Source: Arthrobacter alkaliphilus (GTDB lineage: Bacteria > Actinomycetota > Actinomycetes > Actinomycetales > Micrococcaceae). From it: a stretch of 47,266 nt of DNA. The stretch is from contig NZ_JAKEEC010000032.1 of NCBI RefSeq assembly GCF_021483235.1, positions 1 through 47,266 of the forward strand, given 5' to 3'. Position 1 is the stretch's first letter. The number at the start of each line of letters is the position of its first letter. The translations under genes were made by a program, and so were the position numbers. Of the stretch, positions 18,078 through 26,521 are shown in pieces. The notes under the pieces are model-generated. The model ran no database searches and was not told the DNA's origin. It was given only the letters and a program-made list of their open reading frames with translations.

Positions 18078-18941
18078 GTGACTAATCGACTGAACCTCCG
18101 CCCCGGGGCGATCGTTGCGGCTGCTGTCGCAGCCCTCTTGGCGCTGAGCGGGTGTGGCGGATCGACCCCTGCCTCGTCGTCAACTGCTGGAAATCCCTAT
18201 GGCCTGATCGAACCCGGTACCATCCGCGTGGCCAGCCTGGGAGACGCCAAGCCATATACGTTCACGGACGCCACCGGTAACTTCACGGGTTTCGACGTGG
18301 AACTGTTCAAGGATGTCGCCCACCGCGCCGGAGTGGACAAAGTGGTCTTCACCGGACAGGACTTCTCGGCGATCCTGCCAGCCGTTGCCAACGGCCAGTT
18401 CGACGTAGGGGTGGCTGCCATCGGCATCACGGAAAAGCGTAAGCAGACCGTGGACTTTTCCAACGGTTACCTCGCCGGTTACCTGACCGTCCTGACGAGC
18501 AAAACGTCGGGAATCAAGGACGTCAACGGCCTCGGCGGGAAGCGGCTGGGGGTGGTTCAGGGCACGCTGCAGGAGGCATACGCCGTCAAGAACTTCCCCA
18601 CCGCAAACCTGGTGCGGTTCCCGGATAACAACTCCGCGATTTCCGCCGTGAACAGCGGCTCGGCCGACGCCCACTTCCTCGACTACGAGGCAGCAAAGTC
18701 CTACGAACAGCAGTTCGGCCTGGTCAGCGCCGCCGATATTCCCTCCTTTGACGCACCAGCCGGCTTCGCCCTGGCCAAGGACAAGACCGCCCTCAAGGAT
18801 GCCCTGAACAAGGGACTGGCCGCCGCCATGGAAGACGGCACGTGGAAGAAGCTCTACCAGAAGTGGTTCCCGGGATCCCCGATGCCTACGCAGTACCTGC
18901 CCAAGGCTGAGCAGACCGCCAGCCCGGCGCCCAGCAAGTAG
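18078..18941 (+). CDS. polar-amino-acid-type ABC transporter substrate-binding lipoprotein
   Basis: Extracellular binding lipoprotein of 287 aa. It has a lipoprotein signal (basic start, hydrophobic core, lipobox LSGC; the Cys is about residue 25) and then a type II SBP fold: PYTFTDATGNFTGFDVELF, NGQFDVGVAAIGITEKRKQTVDFS, LGVVQGTLQEAY and a C-terminal helix before GTWKKLYQKWFPG. This is the His/Glu/opine class of amino-acid binding proteins. I chose GTG 18078, with GGAAA seven bases upstream; ATG 18060 in frame is possible but lacks a well placed site. First gene of the LacI-regulated operon; it captures the substrate for the permease and ATPase that follow. Confidence 0.88.
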   Translation: MTNRLNLRPGAIVAAAVAALLALSGCGGSTPASSSTAGNPYGLIEPGTIRVASLGDAKPYTFTDATGNFTGFDVELFKDVAHRAGVDKVVFTGQDFSAILPAVANGQFDVGVAAIGITEKRKQTVDFSNGYLAGYLTVLTSKTSGIKDVNGLGGKRLGVVQGTLQEAYAVKNFPTANLVRFPDNNSAISAVNSGSADAHFLDYEAAKSYEQQFGLVSAADIPSFDAPAGFALAKDKTALKDALNKGLAAAMEDGTWKKLYQKWFPGSPMPTQYLPKAEQTASPAPSK

Positions 18942-18955
18942 TCCAACCATCTTGC

Positions 18956-18987
18956 GGGCGGGCGGACCAACCGCGGTCCGCCCGCCC
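18956..18987 (+). repeat. intra-operon hairpin between binding-protein and permease genes
   Basis: A perfect 13-bp stem (GGGCGGGCGGACC/GGTCCGCCCGCCC) with a 6-base loop, 14 bases after the binding-protein stop. No T-run follows. Stems at this place in ABC operons commonly protect the upstream mRNA, giving more binding protein than permease; that role here is inferred. Confidence 0.7.
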
Positions 18988-19015
18988 AACAGCCACCTAA
19001 GTCTGAGAGCAAACC

Positions 19016-19804
19016 ATGGACTGGTTAAGCACCATCACACGAACCTTCTTCGATTTCGGCGCAATGGCCGAGGTCTTCCCGCAACTGATCGGCGTCGGAC
19101 TCCTGAACACACTGATCATTTCGATCTCGGCGACGATCATCGGCGTCGCGCTCGGTATGGTCGTTGCCGTCATGGGGATCTCGTCCTCCGCTTGGCTGCG
19201 CGTCCCTGCCCGCGTGTACACCGATCTATTCCGGGGCCTTCCGGCCATCCTCACCATCCTGCTGATCGGCCAAGGCTTCGCCCGGCTCAGCCAGTCGATC
19301 TTCGGCCCCTCCCCGTATCCGCTCGGCATCATCGCGCTAAGCCTCATCGCCAGCGCTTACATCGGTGAGATCTTCCGTGCCGGCATCCAAAGCGTAGACA
19401 AGGGCCAAGGCGAAGCATGCCGTGCCCTGGGCATGAGCTACGCCAAGTCGATGCGGCTCGTGGTGGTGCCCCAGGGCATCCGCCGGGTCTTGCCGGCTTT
19501 GGTGAACCAGTTCATCGCCATCGTCAAGGACTCTTCACTGGTGTATTTCCTCGGCCTGCTGGTCGGCGAGCGCGAGCTCTTCCGGGTGGGCCAGGACGCC
19601 GCCGTGCTCTCCGGAAACCTCTCACCGCTGGTCATGGCCGGTGTCTTCTACCTTGTCATCACCGTCCCGCTGACCCACCTCGTGAACTACTTCGACAGCC
19701 GGTTCCGTACGGGACGCCGTCGGCCGAGCGCGCCCAGCAGCGGCCTGAAGGAAGTCACAGAACTCGACGCGGTTTCGCCGCAGATCACCGGGAGCAACAC
19801 ATGA
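19016..19804 (+). CDS. amino-acid ABC transporter permease
   Basis: Inner-membrane subunit of 262 aa with about five helices (GLLNTLIISISATIIGVALGMVVAV near the N-terminus, then several to about residue 228). The ATPase-contact loop (EAA motif) is GQGEACRALGMSYAKSMRLVVVPQ..., correctly placed. This is the HisM/GlnP type, and a single permease gene suggests a homodimer. Its TGA overlaps the ATG of the ATPase gene (ATGA), ensuring coupled synthesis. The C-terminal 35 residues are polar and Ser/Pro-rich. Confidence 0.92.
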   Translation: MDWLSTITRTFFDFGAMAEVFPQLIGVGLLNTLIISISATIIGVALGMVVAVMGISSSAWLRVPARVYTDLFRGLPAILTILLIGQGFARLSQSIFGPSPYPLGIIALSLIASAYIGEIFRAGIQSVDKGQGEACRALGMSYAKSMRLVVVPQGIRRVLPALVNQFIAIVKDSSLVYFLGLLVGERELFRVGQDAAVLSGNLSPLVMAGVFYLVITVPLTHLVNYFDSRFRTGRRRPSAPSSGLKEVTELDAVSPQITGSNT

Positions 19805-20577
19805 GCGCCAGCACCAGCACAAACAGCACCGCCGCCAGTGTCCAGACATTCCACGGTTCCAGCCTGGAGCTGAGAAACCTGACCATGGCCTACGGGGACG
19901 TCGAGGTGCTGCGCAACGTCAGCCTGGACGTCGCACCCGGCACCACCACCTGCATCATCGGCCCTTCCGGGTCCGGCAAGTCGACTCTTCTCCGAGGCGT
20001 CAACCGGCTCCACGAACCCAAGAGCGGCGATGTCCTCCTGGCCGGCGAAAGCGCGCTCAAGGTCAAACCGGACATCCTGCGCAGCCGTATCGGCATGGTG
20101 TTCCAGCATTTCAATCTCTTCCCCGACCACACCGCCCTTGAGAACGTTGCCCTGGCACTGTGGAGCGTGAAAGGAATGTCCAAGGCAGCGGCCAGGGAAC
20201 GCGCCCGCCGCAGCCTTGCCGAAGTCGGACTCGCCGAACGTGCCGACCACCGCCCCCGGGACCTGTCGGGAGGCCAGCAACAGCGCGTCGCCATCGCCCG
20301 GGCGCTCGCGATGGAACCCGAGGTCATGCTCTTCGACGAGGCAACGAGCGCCTTGGACCCCGAGCTCGTCAAGGGCGTATTGAACCTCATGGCCGGCCTG
20401 GGACGCCGCGGGATGACCATGCTGGTTGTTACCCACGAAATGGGGTTCGCCCGGAAGGTCGCCGACCAAGTGGTGTTCATGGATGAGGGTGAAGTCGTGG
20501 AGTCAGGCACCCCGGCCGAACTCTTCGACAACCCCCGCAGCAAGCGGCTCCAGCGATTCCTCTCGGAAGTGCTCTAA
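19801..20577 (+). CDS. amino-acid ABC transporter ATPase
   Basis: Cytoplasmic ATPase of 258 aa. Walker A GPSGSGKST, Q-loop in MVFQHFNLFPDHTALENV, signature LSGGQQQR, Walker B VMLFDEATSALDPE and H-loop VVTHEMGFAR are all intact. This is the GlnQ/HisP type, matching the binding protein and permease. A 20-residue Ser/Thr-rich N-terminal extension precedes the nucleotide-binding domain. The start overlaps the permease stop by four bases, and its own stop shares one base with the next ATG (TAATG). Confidence 0.95.
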   Translation: MSASTSTNSTAASVQTFHGSSLELRNLTMAYGDVEVLRNVSLDVAPGTTTCIIGPSGSGKSTLLRGVNRLHEPKSGDVLLAGESALKVKPDILRSRIGMVFQHFNLFPDHTALENVALALWSVKGMSKAAARERARRSLAEVGLAERADHRPRDLSGGQQQRVAIARALAMEPEVMLFDEATSALDPELVKGVLNLMAGLGRRGMTMLVVTHEMGFARKVADQVVFMDEGEVVESGTPAELFDNPRSKRLQRFLSEVL

Positions 20578-21620
20578 TGGCGGGATCTGCAGAGGCACGC
20601 ATCCGCACCGCCGTCGTTGGTTTCGGGATTTCCGGAAAGGTCTTCCACGCGCCTCTTATTGCGGCTGACCCCGGCTACTCCCTCGACGTCATCGTCACCG
20701 CGGACCCGGAACGCGCGGCGCAAGCGGCAAGGCTCTACCCCGGCGTGCGGATAGTCCCCACCCCGGAGGAACTGTTCGCGCTGGCCCCGGACCTGGACCT
20801 CGTGGTCCTCGGCACTCCCCCGCTCACCCACTTCGACCTTGCCGCCACCGCGATTGCCCACGGCCTCCACGTGGTAGTGGACAAGCCGTTCGTCACAACG
20901 TCGGCTCACGGAGAAGAGCTTATCGCCAGGGCGTCCGACGCCGGTGTGCGGCTGACGGTATTCCAGAACCGCCGGTGGGACGCCGATTTCCTGACCCTAC
21001 GGAACGTCCTGCGGGAAGGAGGGCTGGGTGATGTCCGAACTTTCGAGTCACGGTTCGAGTGGTGGCGTCCGGAAGGCTTCGGCAATTGGCGTGACACGGC
21101 GTCGCTGGCTGAGGGCGGCGGCATCCTCCATGACCTCGGCGCCCACCTGATCGACCAGTCCATCCAGCTTTTCGGCGCCGTCGCGGATTGCTATGGCGAG
21201 ACCGCCAACTATGGACCTTACCCGGATGGAGCAGACACTGAAGCATTCGTGTCCCTTCTCCATGTCTCAGGAGTGCGATCCAGGCTGTGGATGAACGGCA
21301 TGGCTGCCCAGGCAGGACCGCGGTTCCATGTCCTGGGGTCCAAGGCCGGTTATACCAAGTGGGGACTGGATGGCCAGGAGGCGGCTCTCGCGGCCGGCCT
21401 GACGCCGTCGGATCCAGCCTTTGGTGTTGAGCCCCCGGCTACCTGGGGCGTTCTGGGGACCGATGGAGACGATCGTCCCGTGCCTGCCCAGACCGGGTCG
21501 TACCCCCGGTTCTATGCCGGGCTTGCGACGGCCATCCGTGGAGGTGGCCCCTTGCCGGTGGACCCCGCGGAATCCCTTGAAATCCTCAGGGTCATCGAAA
21601 GAATCCACGCTCTCGCGTAG
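20577..21620 (+). CDS. Gfo/Idh/MocA family dehydrogenase
   Basis: NAD(P)-dependent oxidoreductase of 347 aa. The N-terminal Rossmann domain has GFGISGKVFHAP and the VVDKPF motif (family EKP lysine, about residue 103); the C-terminal half is the Gfo/Idh/MocA substrate domain with GGGILHDLGAHLIDQ holding the expected Asp and His (about 181-192). The family acts on sugars, inositols and sugar-amino-acid conjugates; MocA itself works on a rhizopine. It is joined to the ATPase gene by a one-base overlap, so it probably acts on the imported compound. The exact substrate cannot be read from sequence. Confidence 0.9.
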   Translation: MAGSAEARIRTAVVGFGISGKVFHAPLIAADPGYSLDVIVTADPERAAQAARLYPGVRIVPTPEELFALAPDLDLVVLGTPPLTHFDLAATAIAHGLHVVVDKPFVTTSAHGEELIARASDAGVRLTVFQNRRWDADFLTLRNVLREGGLGDVRTFESRFEWWRPEGFGNWRDTASLAEGGGILHDLGAHLIDQSIQLFGAVADCYGETANYGPYPDGADTEAFVSLLHVSGVRSRLWMNGMAAQAGPRFHVLGSKAGYTKWGLDGQEAALAAGLTPSDPAFGVEPPATWGVLGTDGDDRPVPAQTGSYPRFYAGLATAIRGGGPLPVDPAESLEILRVIERIHALA

Positions 21621-21692
21621 GGCCGATCTTTCCAACTACGACACAGTCCGCCCCGCGCGGCCAACTACCCAAACCCAACGAAAGGGACAGCC

Positions 21693-22814
21693 ATGTCCTC
21701 CATGCCCCCTACGAAAAATGTCGTCGTCATCGGCGGCGGCATCCTCGGAGTCTCCTCAGCCGTCAACCTGCTCCGCGAAGGCGCGTCAGTAGTCCTGCTC
21801 AGCGAAAAAGGCCTGGCCAGCGAAGCCAGCGGCCGCTCGCTCTCCTGGCTGAACTCCGCCGGGGAACGCTCCACGCCGTACCACCAGTTACGCCTCGCCG
21901 GCATCGACCGATACCGCACCCTGTTCGCCGCCGATCCCAGCCGGGAATGGCTGCAATTCGGTGGCGGCCTGATGTGGAACCGCGCGGGTGAGCATGACGC
22001 CACGGAAGCCCGCCACGCTTACGAGAAGTCTGTGGGGTATGACTCCAGGCTCCTGCAGGCTGAGGACATTGAACTCGCTACGCCCGGCGTCAATGCCGGC
22101 GCAGTGCCCGAGTGCGCCATTTTCAACCCGGGCGAAGGCTGGGTCAGCCTGCCGGATCTGATCGACTTCCTCATGGAGGAATTCCATGCACGCGGTGGCC
22201 GGCTCGTCCTCAACGCCGGCAAGGCTTCCGTCATGGTCGACGGCGGCCGTGCCACCGGCGTCGAGACAGCCGCCGGCGAGACGTACCGGGCCGACGCCGT
22301 TCTCGTGGCTTGCGGCGCAGCAACCCCTGCGGTCGTCGCGCCGCTCGGCGTCGTCATCCCGAACGGCTCCCCTGTCTCGATGCTGGTGCTGACCAAACCT
22401 GTTGACCACGAAGTAAGGGCAGTCATGAACACCCCGCGCGCGGCCGTCCGGCCGAATCCGGGGAACACCCTTGCGCTGGACCACGACTGGCACGAAAAGC
22501 ACATCACCGAACACGAGGATGGTTCGTTCAGCATCCCGGACGGCATCGTCCAGGAGCTCGCCGACGAGGGGTCCAAGCTCATCGCAGGCAACCCCGAACT
22601 CAAGCCGGCGTCCTGGAAAATCGGCTATAAGCCCATTCCGGGCGACGGTGAGCCCGTTCTCGGCGAACTCGGCCAAGTGCCGGGCTGCTTTGTCGCCTTC
22701 ACGCACTCCGGAGCGACGCTCGGCCTCATCGTGGGTGAACTGCTGGCGGGTGAAATCCTCACGGGAAGAAAACACCCCATGCTCTCCACCTTCCGCCCCG
22801 GGAGATTCTCCTAA
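21693..22814 (+). CDS. FAD-dependent amine/amino-acid oxidase (DAO family)
   Basis: Flavoenzyme of 373 aa. The dinucleotide motif VVVIGGGILGVSSAVNLL is at residues 10-27, and the DAO-fold C-terminal segment HSGATLGLIVGELLAGEI is near residue 345. Family members (glycine oxidase, D-amino-acid dehydrogenase, sarcosine or fructosyl-amino-acid oxidase) oxidise a C-N bond to an imine. The start ATG 21693 has AAAGGGAC upstream. It is the last gene of the LacI-controlled set. With the importer and MocA-like enzyme it fits breakdown of an imported secondary amine or sugar-amino-acid conjugate; this is inference. Confidence 0.88.
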   Translation: MSSMPPTKNVVVIGGGILGVSSAVNLLREGASVVLLSEKGLASEASGRSLSWLNSAGERSTPYHQLRLAGIDRYRTLFAADPSREWLQFGGGLMWNRAGEHDATEARHAYEKSVGYDSRLLQAEDIELATPGVNAGAVPECAIFNPGEGWVSLPDLIDFLMEEFHARGGRLVLNAGKASVMVDGGRATGVETAAGETYRADAVLVACGAATPAVVAPLGVVIPNGSPVSMLVLTKPVDHEVRAVMNTPRAAVRPNPGNTLALDHDWHEKHITEHEDGSFSIPDGIVQELADEGSKLIAGNPELKPASWKIGYKPIPGDGEPVLGELGQVPGCFVAFTHSGATLGLIVGELLAGEILTGRKHPMLSTFRPGRFS

Positions 22815-22826
22815 GGCGACTTGGCA

Positions 22827-22863
22827 GGATGGCTGGCGCCCGGGAGAACGGGCCCAGCCATCC
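22827..22863 (+). terminator. hairpin at the end of the ABC/oxidase operon
   Basis: GGATGGCTGG and CCAGCCATCC form a 10-bp stem extended by GCCCG/CGGGC with one bulged base, starting 12 bases after the oxidase stop. No T-run follows, so termination may be factor-assisted. Confidence 0.55.
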
Positions 22864-22925
22864 GGTGTCGGCTCCGCGTCACAAACGGCCGTTTCCGCGC
22901 CAAATTCGCTGTCCCGAATATCTAG

Positions 22926-22956
22926 GGGTGAACAATCCGGTCACCCTTATTATTAT
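22926..22956 (+). terminator. possible second terminator: GGGTGA/TCACCC stem plus T-rich tail
   Basis: A 6-bp stem with a 9-base loop followed by TTATTATTAT. The AT-rich tail could instead contain a -10 box for the small gene at 23022. I cannot decide between the two from sequence. Confidence 0.35.
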
Positions 22957-23021
22957 CTAGTGGATGGGGGCGAATCCGAACGTACGTGGGACTTGCCGGG
23001 ATGAAACATCAGGAGCTGGCA

Positions 23022-23270
23022 GTGTCGGAACCTTTGGAGTCTCAAGACCCACTTGCCGAGCCGGAACCCGTGCTGGTTCCGGGTGACCGCATCGACAGCC
23101 TTGCGGCCCTTCGCGGGCAGGCTCAGGAAATCATCGACGAAGTCCTCAGCGGGACCGAGCCCAGTGGCGAACGCCTTCGCGCAAAACTGAGAGCAAGCAT
23201 CGCCAGGCACCCCGGATTCCCGGAGCTGGCACTGCTTGAGCACCTCATGAACCGGGCGAGCGGCAGTTGA
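23022..23270 (+). CDS. small hypothetical protein (82 aa)
   Basis: Acidic cytoplasmic protein with an N-terminal disordered Pro/Glu stretch and a helical C-terminal half (SLAALRGQAQEIIDEVL and ELALLEHLMNRAS). I chose GTG 23022, because AGGAG lies six bases upstream; an in-frame GTG at 22986 and ATG at 23001 are poorer. I recognise no family. It converges with the LigD-type polymerase gene. Confidence 0.55.
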   Translation: MSEPLESQDPLAEPEPVLVPGDRIDSLAALRGQAQEIIDEVLSGTEPSGERLRAKLRASIARHPGFPELALLEHLMNRASGS

Positions 23271-23428
23271 CCCGCCGCGTCGCGGCATAAGAGACCGACG
23301 ACAAGGGACCGACGGCGCACTGGGGGACTCACCTGGGTCTCAGCAGGCAAGATGCGCCGCCGGCCGTTTTGGTCCAGCTCCAATTGTTCCACTCATCGCC
23401 TGCCGGGGCCACCTTCCAGGCCTGTCAA

Positions 23429-24451
23429 TCAGTCCTGCTTGCGCGCCCGGCTCGGCTGGACACGCATCGGCTCGCCCGGCATCTTCGGGTAGTCAGGCGG
23501 GAACGGCATCTCACCCAGCCCGGCACCGACGTCGCGCTCCCACCATTGAAGCAGGACGTCGATCTTCCCCGCTTCTGAGTTCATCGCACCCCACGGATCG
23601 CCAATGGCTTTCAACCTGTCCGGCACGGAGAGGATGGTCAAGCTTTTGGGATCGACCGTCCCAAGTTCGTCCCACGTGATCGGGCATGAAACAGGAGCAT
23701 GGCCGAGGGCCCTCGGGCTGTAGGCGCCGGCTATGGTGCGGTCACGATTGGCTTGATTGAAATCGACGAACACCCGTTCACCGCGTTCTTCCTTCCACCA
23801 TGCCGTGGTGACCTTGTCCGGCATCCGTCGTTCAAGCTCCCGTGCGGCGGCGATCACGGCGTGCCTTACGTCCAGGAACTCATGAGATGGCTCGATCGGG
23901 GCGTAGACGTGGAGGCCCCGGTTTCCGGACGTCTTGATGAAAGCGGTCAGCCCAGCCTCAGCCAAGACGTTCTTGAGTTCACGTGCCGCTGGAATTGCAT
24001 CGTCAAAATCTGTGCCGGGTTGCGGGTCCAGGTCGATCCGCAGCTGGTCCGGGTTGTCCGTATTTTCTGCACGTGAAGGCCACGGGTGAAAGACCACGGT
24101 ATTCATTTGGACCGCCCACACAGCGGCAGCAGGTTCATCGAGGACCAACTGGGGATGCGAGCGCGCACTCGGATAAATAACCTTCACGGAGCGGATGAAC
24201 TCCGGCGTTCCTTTCGGCGGATTCTTGGAGAAGAACTGTTCGCCGTCAATATTGTCCGAAAAGCGCTGCAGCGAGACCGGGCGATCGCCGTTCGCAGCGA
24301 TGAATGCGTCCCCGACATCGACGATATAGCGCGCGAGATCCAGCTTGGTCAGTCCCAGCTCGGGCCAGAGGACCCTGCTTGGACTGGAGATCCGCATCTC
24401 GCGGGGACCGTTCGGCCCGTCAACGGTGAGGGTGGTTGCTTCGGTAGCCAT
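23429..24451 (-). CDS. stand-alone LigD-type polymerase/primase domain protein
   Basis: Protein of 340 aa matching the polymerase module of LigD, an archaeo-eukaryotic primase fold. The metal-binding RIDLDPQPG motif is near residue 140, and TSGNRGLHVYAP (the family SGSRG-LH block) near 172. Family members fill ends or gaps with ribonucleotides in bacterial non-homologous end joining or excision repair. No ligase or nuclease domain is attached, and no ku gene is nearby, so it resembles the separate mycobacterial PolD/Prim-Pol proteins. The start is ATG 24451; GTG 24457 is also possible, with GAGGAG about 12 bases further upstream. Confidence 0.88.
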   Translation of the reverse strand: MATEATTLTVDGPNGPREMRISSPSRVLWPELGLTKLDLARYIVDVGDAFIAANGDRPVSLQRFSDNIDGEQFFSKNPPKGTPEFIRSVKVIYPSARSHPQLVLDEPAAAVWAVQMNTVVFHPWPSRAENTDNPDQLRIDLDPQPGTDFDDAIPAARELKNVLAEAGLTAFIKTSGNRGLHVYAPIEPSHEFLDVRHAVIAAARELERRMPDKVTTAWWKEERGERVFVDFNQANRDRTIAGAYSPRALGHAPVSCPITWDELGTVDPKSLTILSVPDRLKAIGDPWGAMNSEAGKIDVLLQWWERDVGAGLGEMPFPPDYPKMPGEPMRVQPSRARKQD

Positions 24452-24515
24452 GGTCACAAGCTACCCCGGCTCCTCGCCCGGTGTCAGCAGCCTGGCGGGA
24501 TTCCCTGCGCCACGG

Positions 24516-26342
24516 TCACCGCGACGGTTCGAGCACCATCGCCGAACCGCCGCCCCGCCTGACCGGCTCGGCGGCCGCGATCATCAGCCCGTCGTCCCTG
24601 AATTCGATGGCCGTCGCTGCACCGATCTCCGCTGCCGACGTGAACGCGTCACCGGATGGCGTGAACTTGTGGCCGTACGGCGTCAGTTGGCTCCCGTAGG
24701 TTGCGATGAAGTCCGGCTCGGCCGTGACCGAGGCCGTGTTCCGTTGGGATGCCCTCGGCGCGGCAATAGCGTCGGAGATGCTCATCCCCAAGTCCACCCT
24801 GTTCAGAATGGTCTGCAACACAGTGGTGATGATCGTCGATCCGCCAGGTGAACCCAAGGCGAGGAACGGCGCGCCATCCTTGAGGATGATGGTGGGCGAC
24901 ATCGACGAACGCGGGCGCTTCCCGGGATCAATCCGGTTGGGATCCGCTGCGTTGTAGACGGCCGAGAAATCGGTCAGTTCGTTATTGAGCAGGAACCCGC
25001 GCCCCGGCACCACAATGCCTGATCCGCCTGTCTGCTCGATGGTCAGCGTGTACTCAACCACGTTCCCCCACTTGTCGGCGACCGTCATGTTGGTGGTGGA
25101 GATGTTCTCGGTGTCCTTTTCGCGGGCGGGCGCAGCCGCCGACGCCGGGCACACGCCGTCGTAAGCGGACACGTCCCCCGGTGCGACGGGCTTCGTGGCC
25201 GCGTGAAGCGGGTCGATCCGGCACGCGCGCTCCTTGCCGAACAACGGGTCGGTGAGCGCGGCTGTGGGGACGTCAATGAACGCCGGGTCGCCCACGTACT
25301 TGGCACGGTCGGCGAAGGCGAGTGCGCTCGCCTCCAAGTAGTGGTGAAGGGCCGCCGGCTTCGACATCTCCGAAAGATTGAAGCCATCCAGGATATTGAG
25401 TGCCTCGCCCACCGTTGTGCCACCGCTGCTGGAAGGGGCCATGCCATAAACGTCGAGGCCACGGTAGTCGACGTGGGTGGGCGCCTGGTCAACGGTTTCG
25501 TATGCCGCCAGGTCCGCCGCAGTCATATGGCCCACCGGGACGGGCAGGGTGGTGCTGCTGGTCTTCGGCGGGGCTTGGACGGTTGCCGCTATTTCCTCTG
25601 CGAGTGGACCGCTATAGAAGGCGCTGGTGCCCTGCTTCGCGAGGAGCCGGTACGTCGCGGCGAGGTCGTGGTTCTGGAATATGCTGCCGACGGCGGGTGC
25701 GTCGCCACCGCGGAGGAACAGCTGGCTCGTGGAACTGAACGCCTGGAAGCGCAGCTTGTTGTCGAGTGTCTGTTGGCGGAACGTCGGATCGACCACGAAA
25801 CCCCTTGTCGCGACTTTGATGGCCGGCTGGAGGGCGTCGCCGAGGCTCAGTGTGCCCCACCGCTCGAGGGCGCGTTCCCACGTGGCGGCGGTGCCGGGGA
25901 CGCCGACGGAGACGCCGCTCGTGACGAGCTCCGGGGTGAAGTTGTAGGGCTTGCCGGTCTTCGGGTCGATGAACGCGTCATGGCTCATTGCCGCCGGGGC
26001 GGTCTCGCGGCCGTCAATCGTGCTGACCTTGCCGGTCTTCGCGTTGTAGAACACGAAATATCCGCCGCCGCCGATCCCCGCGCTGTACGGTTCGGTCACG
26101 CCCAGGGTCGCGGCCGCGGCGACGGCGGCATCAACGGCATTGCCGCCCTTGCGGAGGACCTCGATGGCCGCAGCGGATGCTTCAGGATCAACCGTACTTA
26201 CGGCACCGTCGTAGCCGGTGGCGGTAGCCGTCTTGTCAATCTGGCGCGGGTCGGCGAAGGCCGGGTTGGCGATCGCGCCGCTCGTCACTCCGAGGGCGAG
26301 TACGGCCGTCATGGTGGCTAGTCGGAGTCTCAGGCGTGGCAT
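24516..26342 (-). CDS. ggt: gamma-glutamyltransferase
   Basis: Secreted N-terminal-nucleophile enzyme of 608 aa that cleaves or transfers gamma-glutamyl groups (glutathione, other gamma-glutamyl compounds). A Sec signal (residues 1-30, ending NPAFA) is followed by the large subunit, then the self-cleavage site before Thr416 (TTNMTVADKWGN), which becomes the nucleophile of the small subunit. SSSGGTTVGEALNIL and the oxyanion segment LGSPGGSTIITTVLQ are also present. Length and order are normal. The start ATG 26342 has GGGGAC upstream. A terminator from the upstream gene lies between, so ggt is probably its own unit. Confidence 0.94.
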   Translation of the reverse strand: MPRLRLRLATMTAVLALGVTSGAIANPAFADPRQIDKTATATGYDGAVSTVDPEASAAAIEVLRKGGNAVDAAVAAAATLGVTEPYSAGIGGGGYFVFYNAKTGKVSTIDGRETAPAAMSHDAFIDPKTGKPYNFTPELVTSGVSVGVPGTAATWERALERWGTLSLGDALQPAIKVATRGFVVDPTFRQQTLDNKLRFQAFSSTSQLFLRGGDAPAVGSIFQNHDLAATYRLLAKQGTSAFYSGPLAEEIAATVQAPPKTSSTTLPVPVGHMTAADLAAYETVDQAPTHVDYRGLDVYGMAPSSSGGTTVGEALNILDGFNLSEMSKPAALHHYLEASALAFADRAKYVGDPAFIDVPTAALTDPLFGKERACRIDPLHAATKPVAPGDVSAYDGVCPASAAAPAREKDTENISTTNMTVADKWGNVVEYTLTIEQTGGSGIVVPGRGFLLNNELTDFSAVYNAADPNRIDPGKRPRSSMSPTIILKDGAPFLALGSPGGSTIITTVLQTILNRVDLGMSISDAIAAPRASQRNTASVTAEPDFIATYGSQLTPYGHKFTPSGDAFTSAAEIGAATAIEFRDDGLMIAAAEPVRRGGGSAMVLEPSR

Positions 26343-26445
26343 GATATGTCCCCGATCGAAGTTGTACGAGTTGGCGGTGGGGCCACCCTACTCTTCACGG
26401 GTACGGCGCTCAATGGGTTCAGGAAACAGGGGCTGACACGCAAAA

Positions 26446-26474
26446 AGCGGGAGGGCCGGCTTGGCCCTCCCGCT
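26446..26474 (-). terminator. intrinsic terminator of the secreted low-complexity gene
   Basis: Perfect 12-bp stem (AGCGGGAGGGCC/GGCCCTCCCGCT) with a 5-base loop; on the minus strand it runs into TTTTG. It lies about 48 bases past the stop at 26522. Confidence 0.88.
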
Positions 26475-26493
26475 CCTTGGAGACACGCGCTGG

Positions 26494-26513
26494 AGCCAGC
26501 CTTCAGGCTGGCT
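26494..26513 (-). repeat. second hairpin before the terminator
   Basis: AGCCAGCC, TTCA loop, GGCTGGCT: a perfect 8-bp stem between the stop codon at 26522 and the terminator at 26446-26474. May stabilise the mRNA end. Confidence 0.5.
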
Positions 26514-26521
26514 GGGAACCC

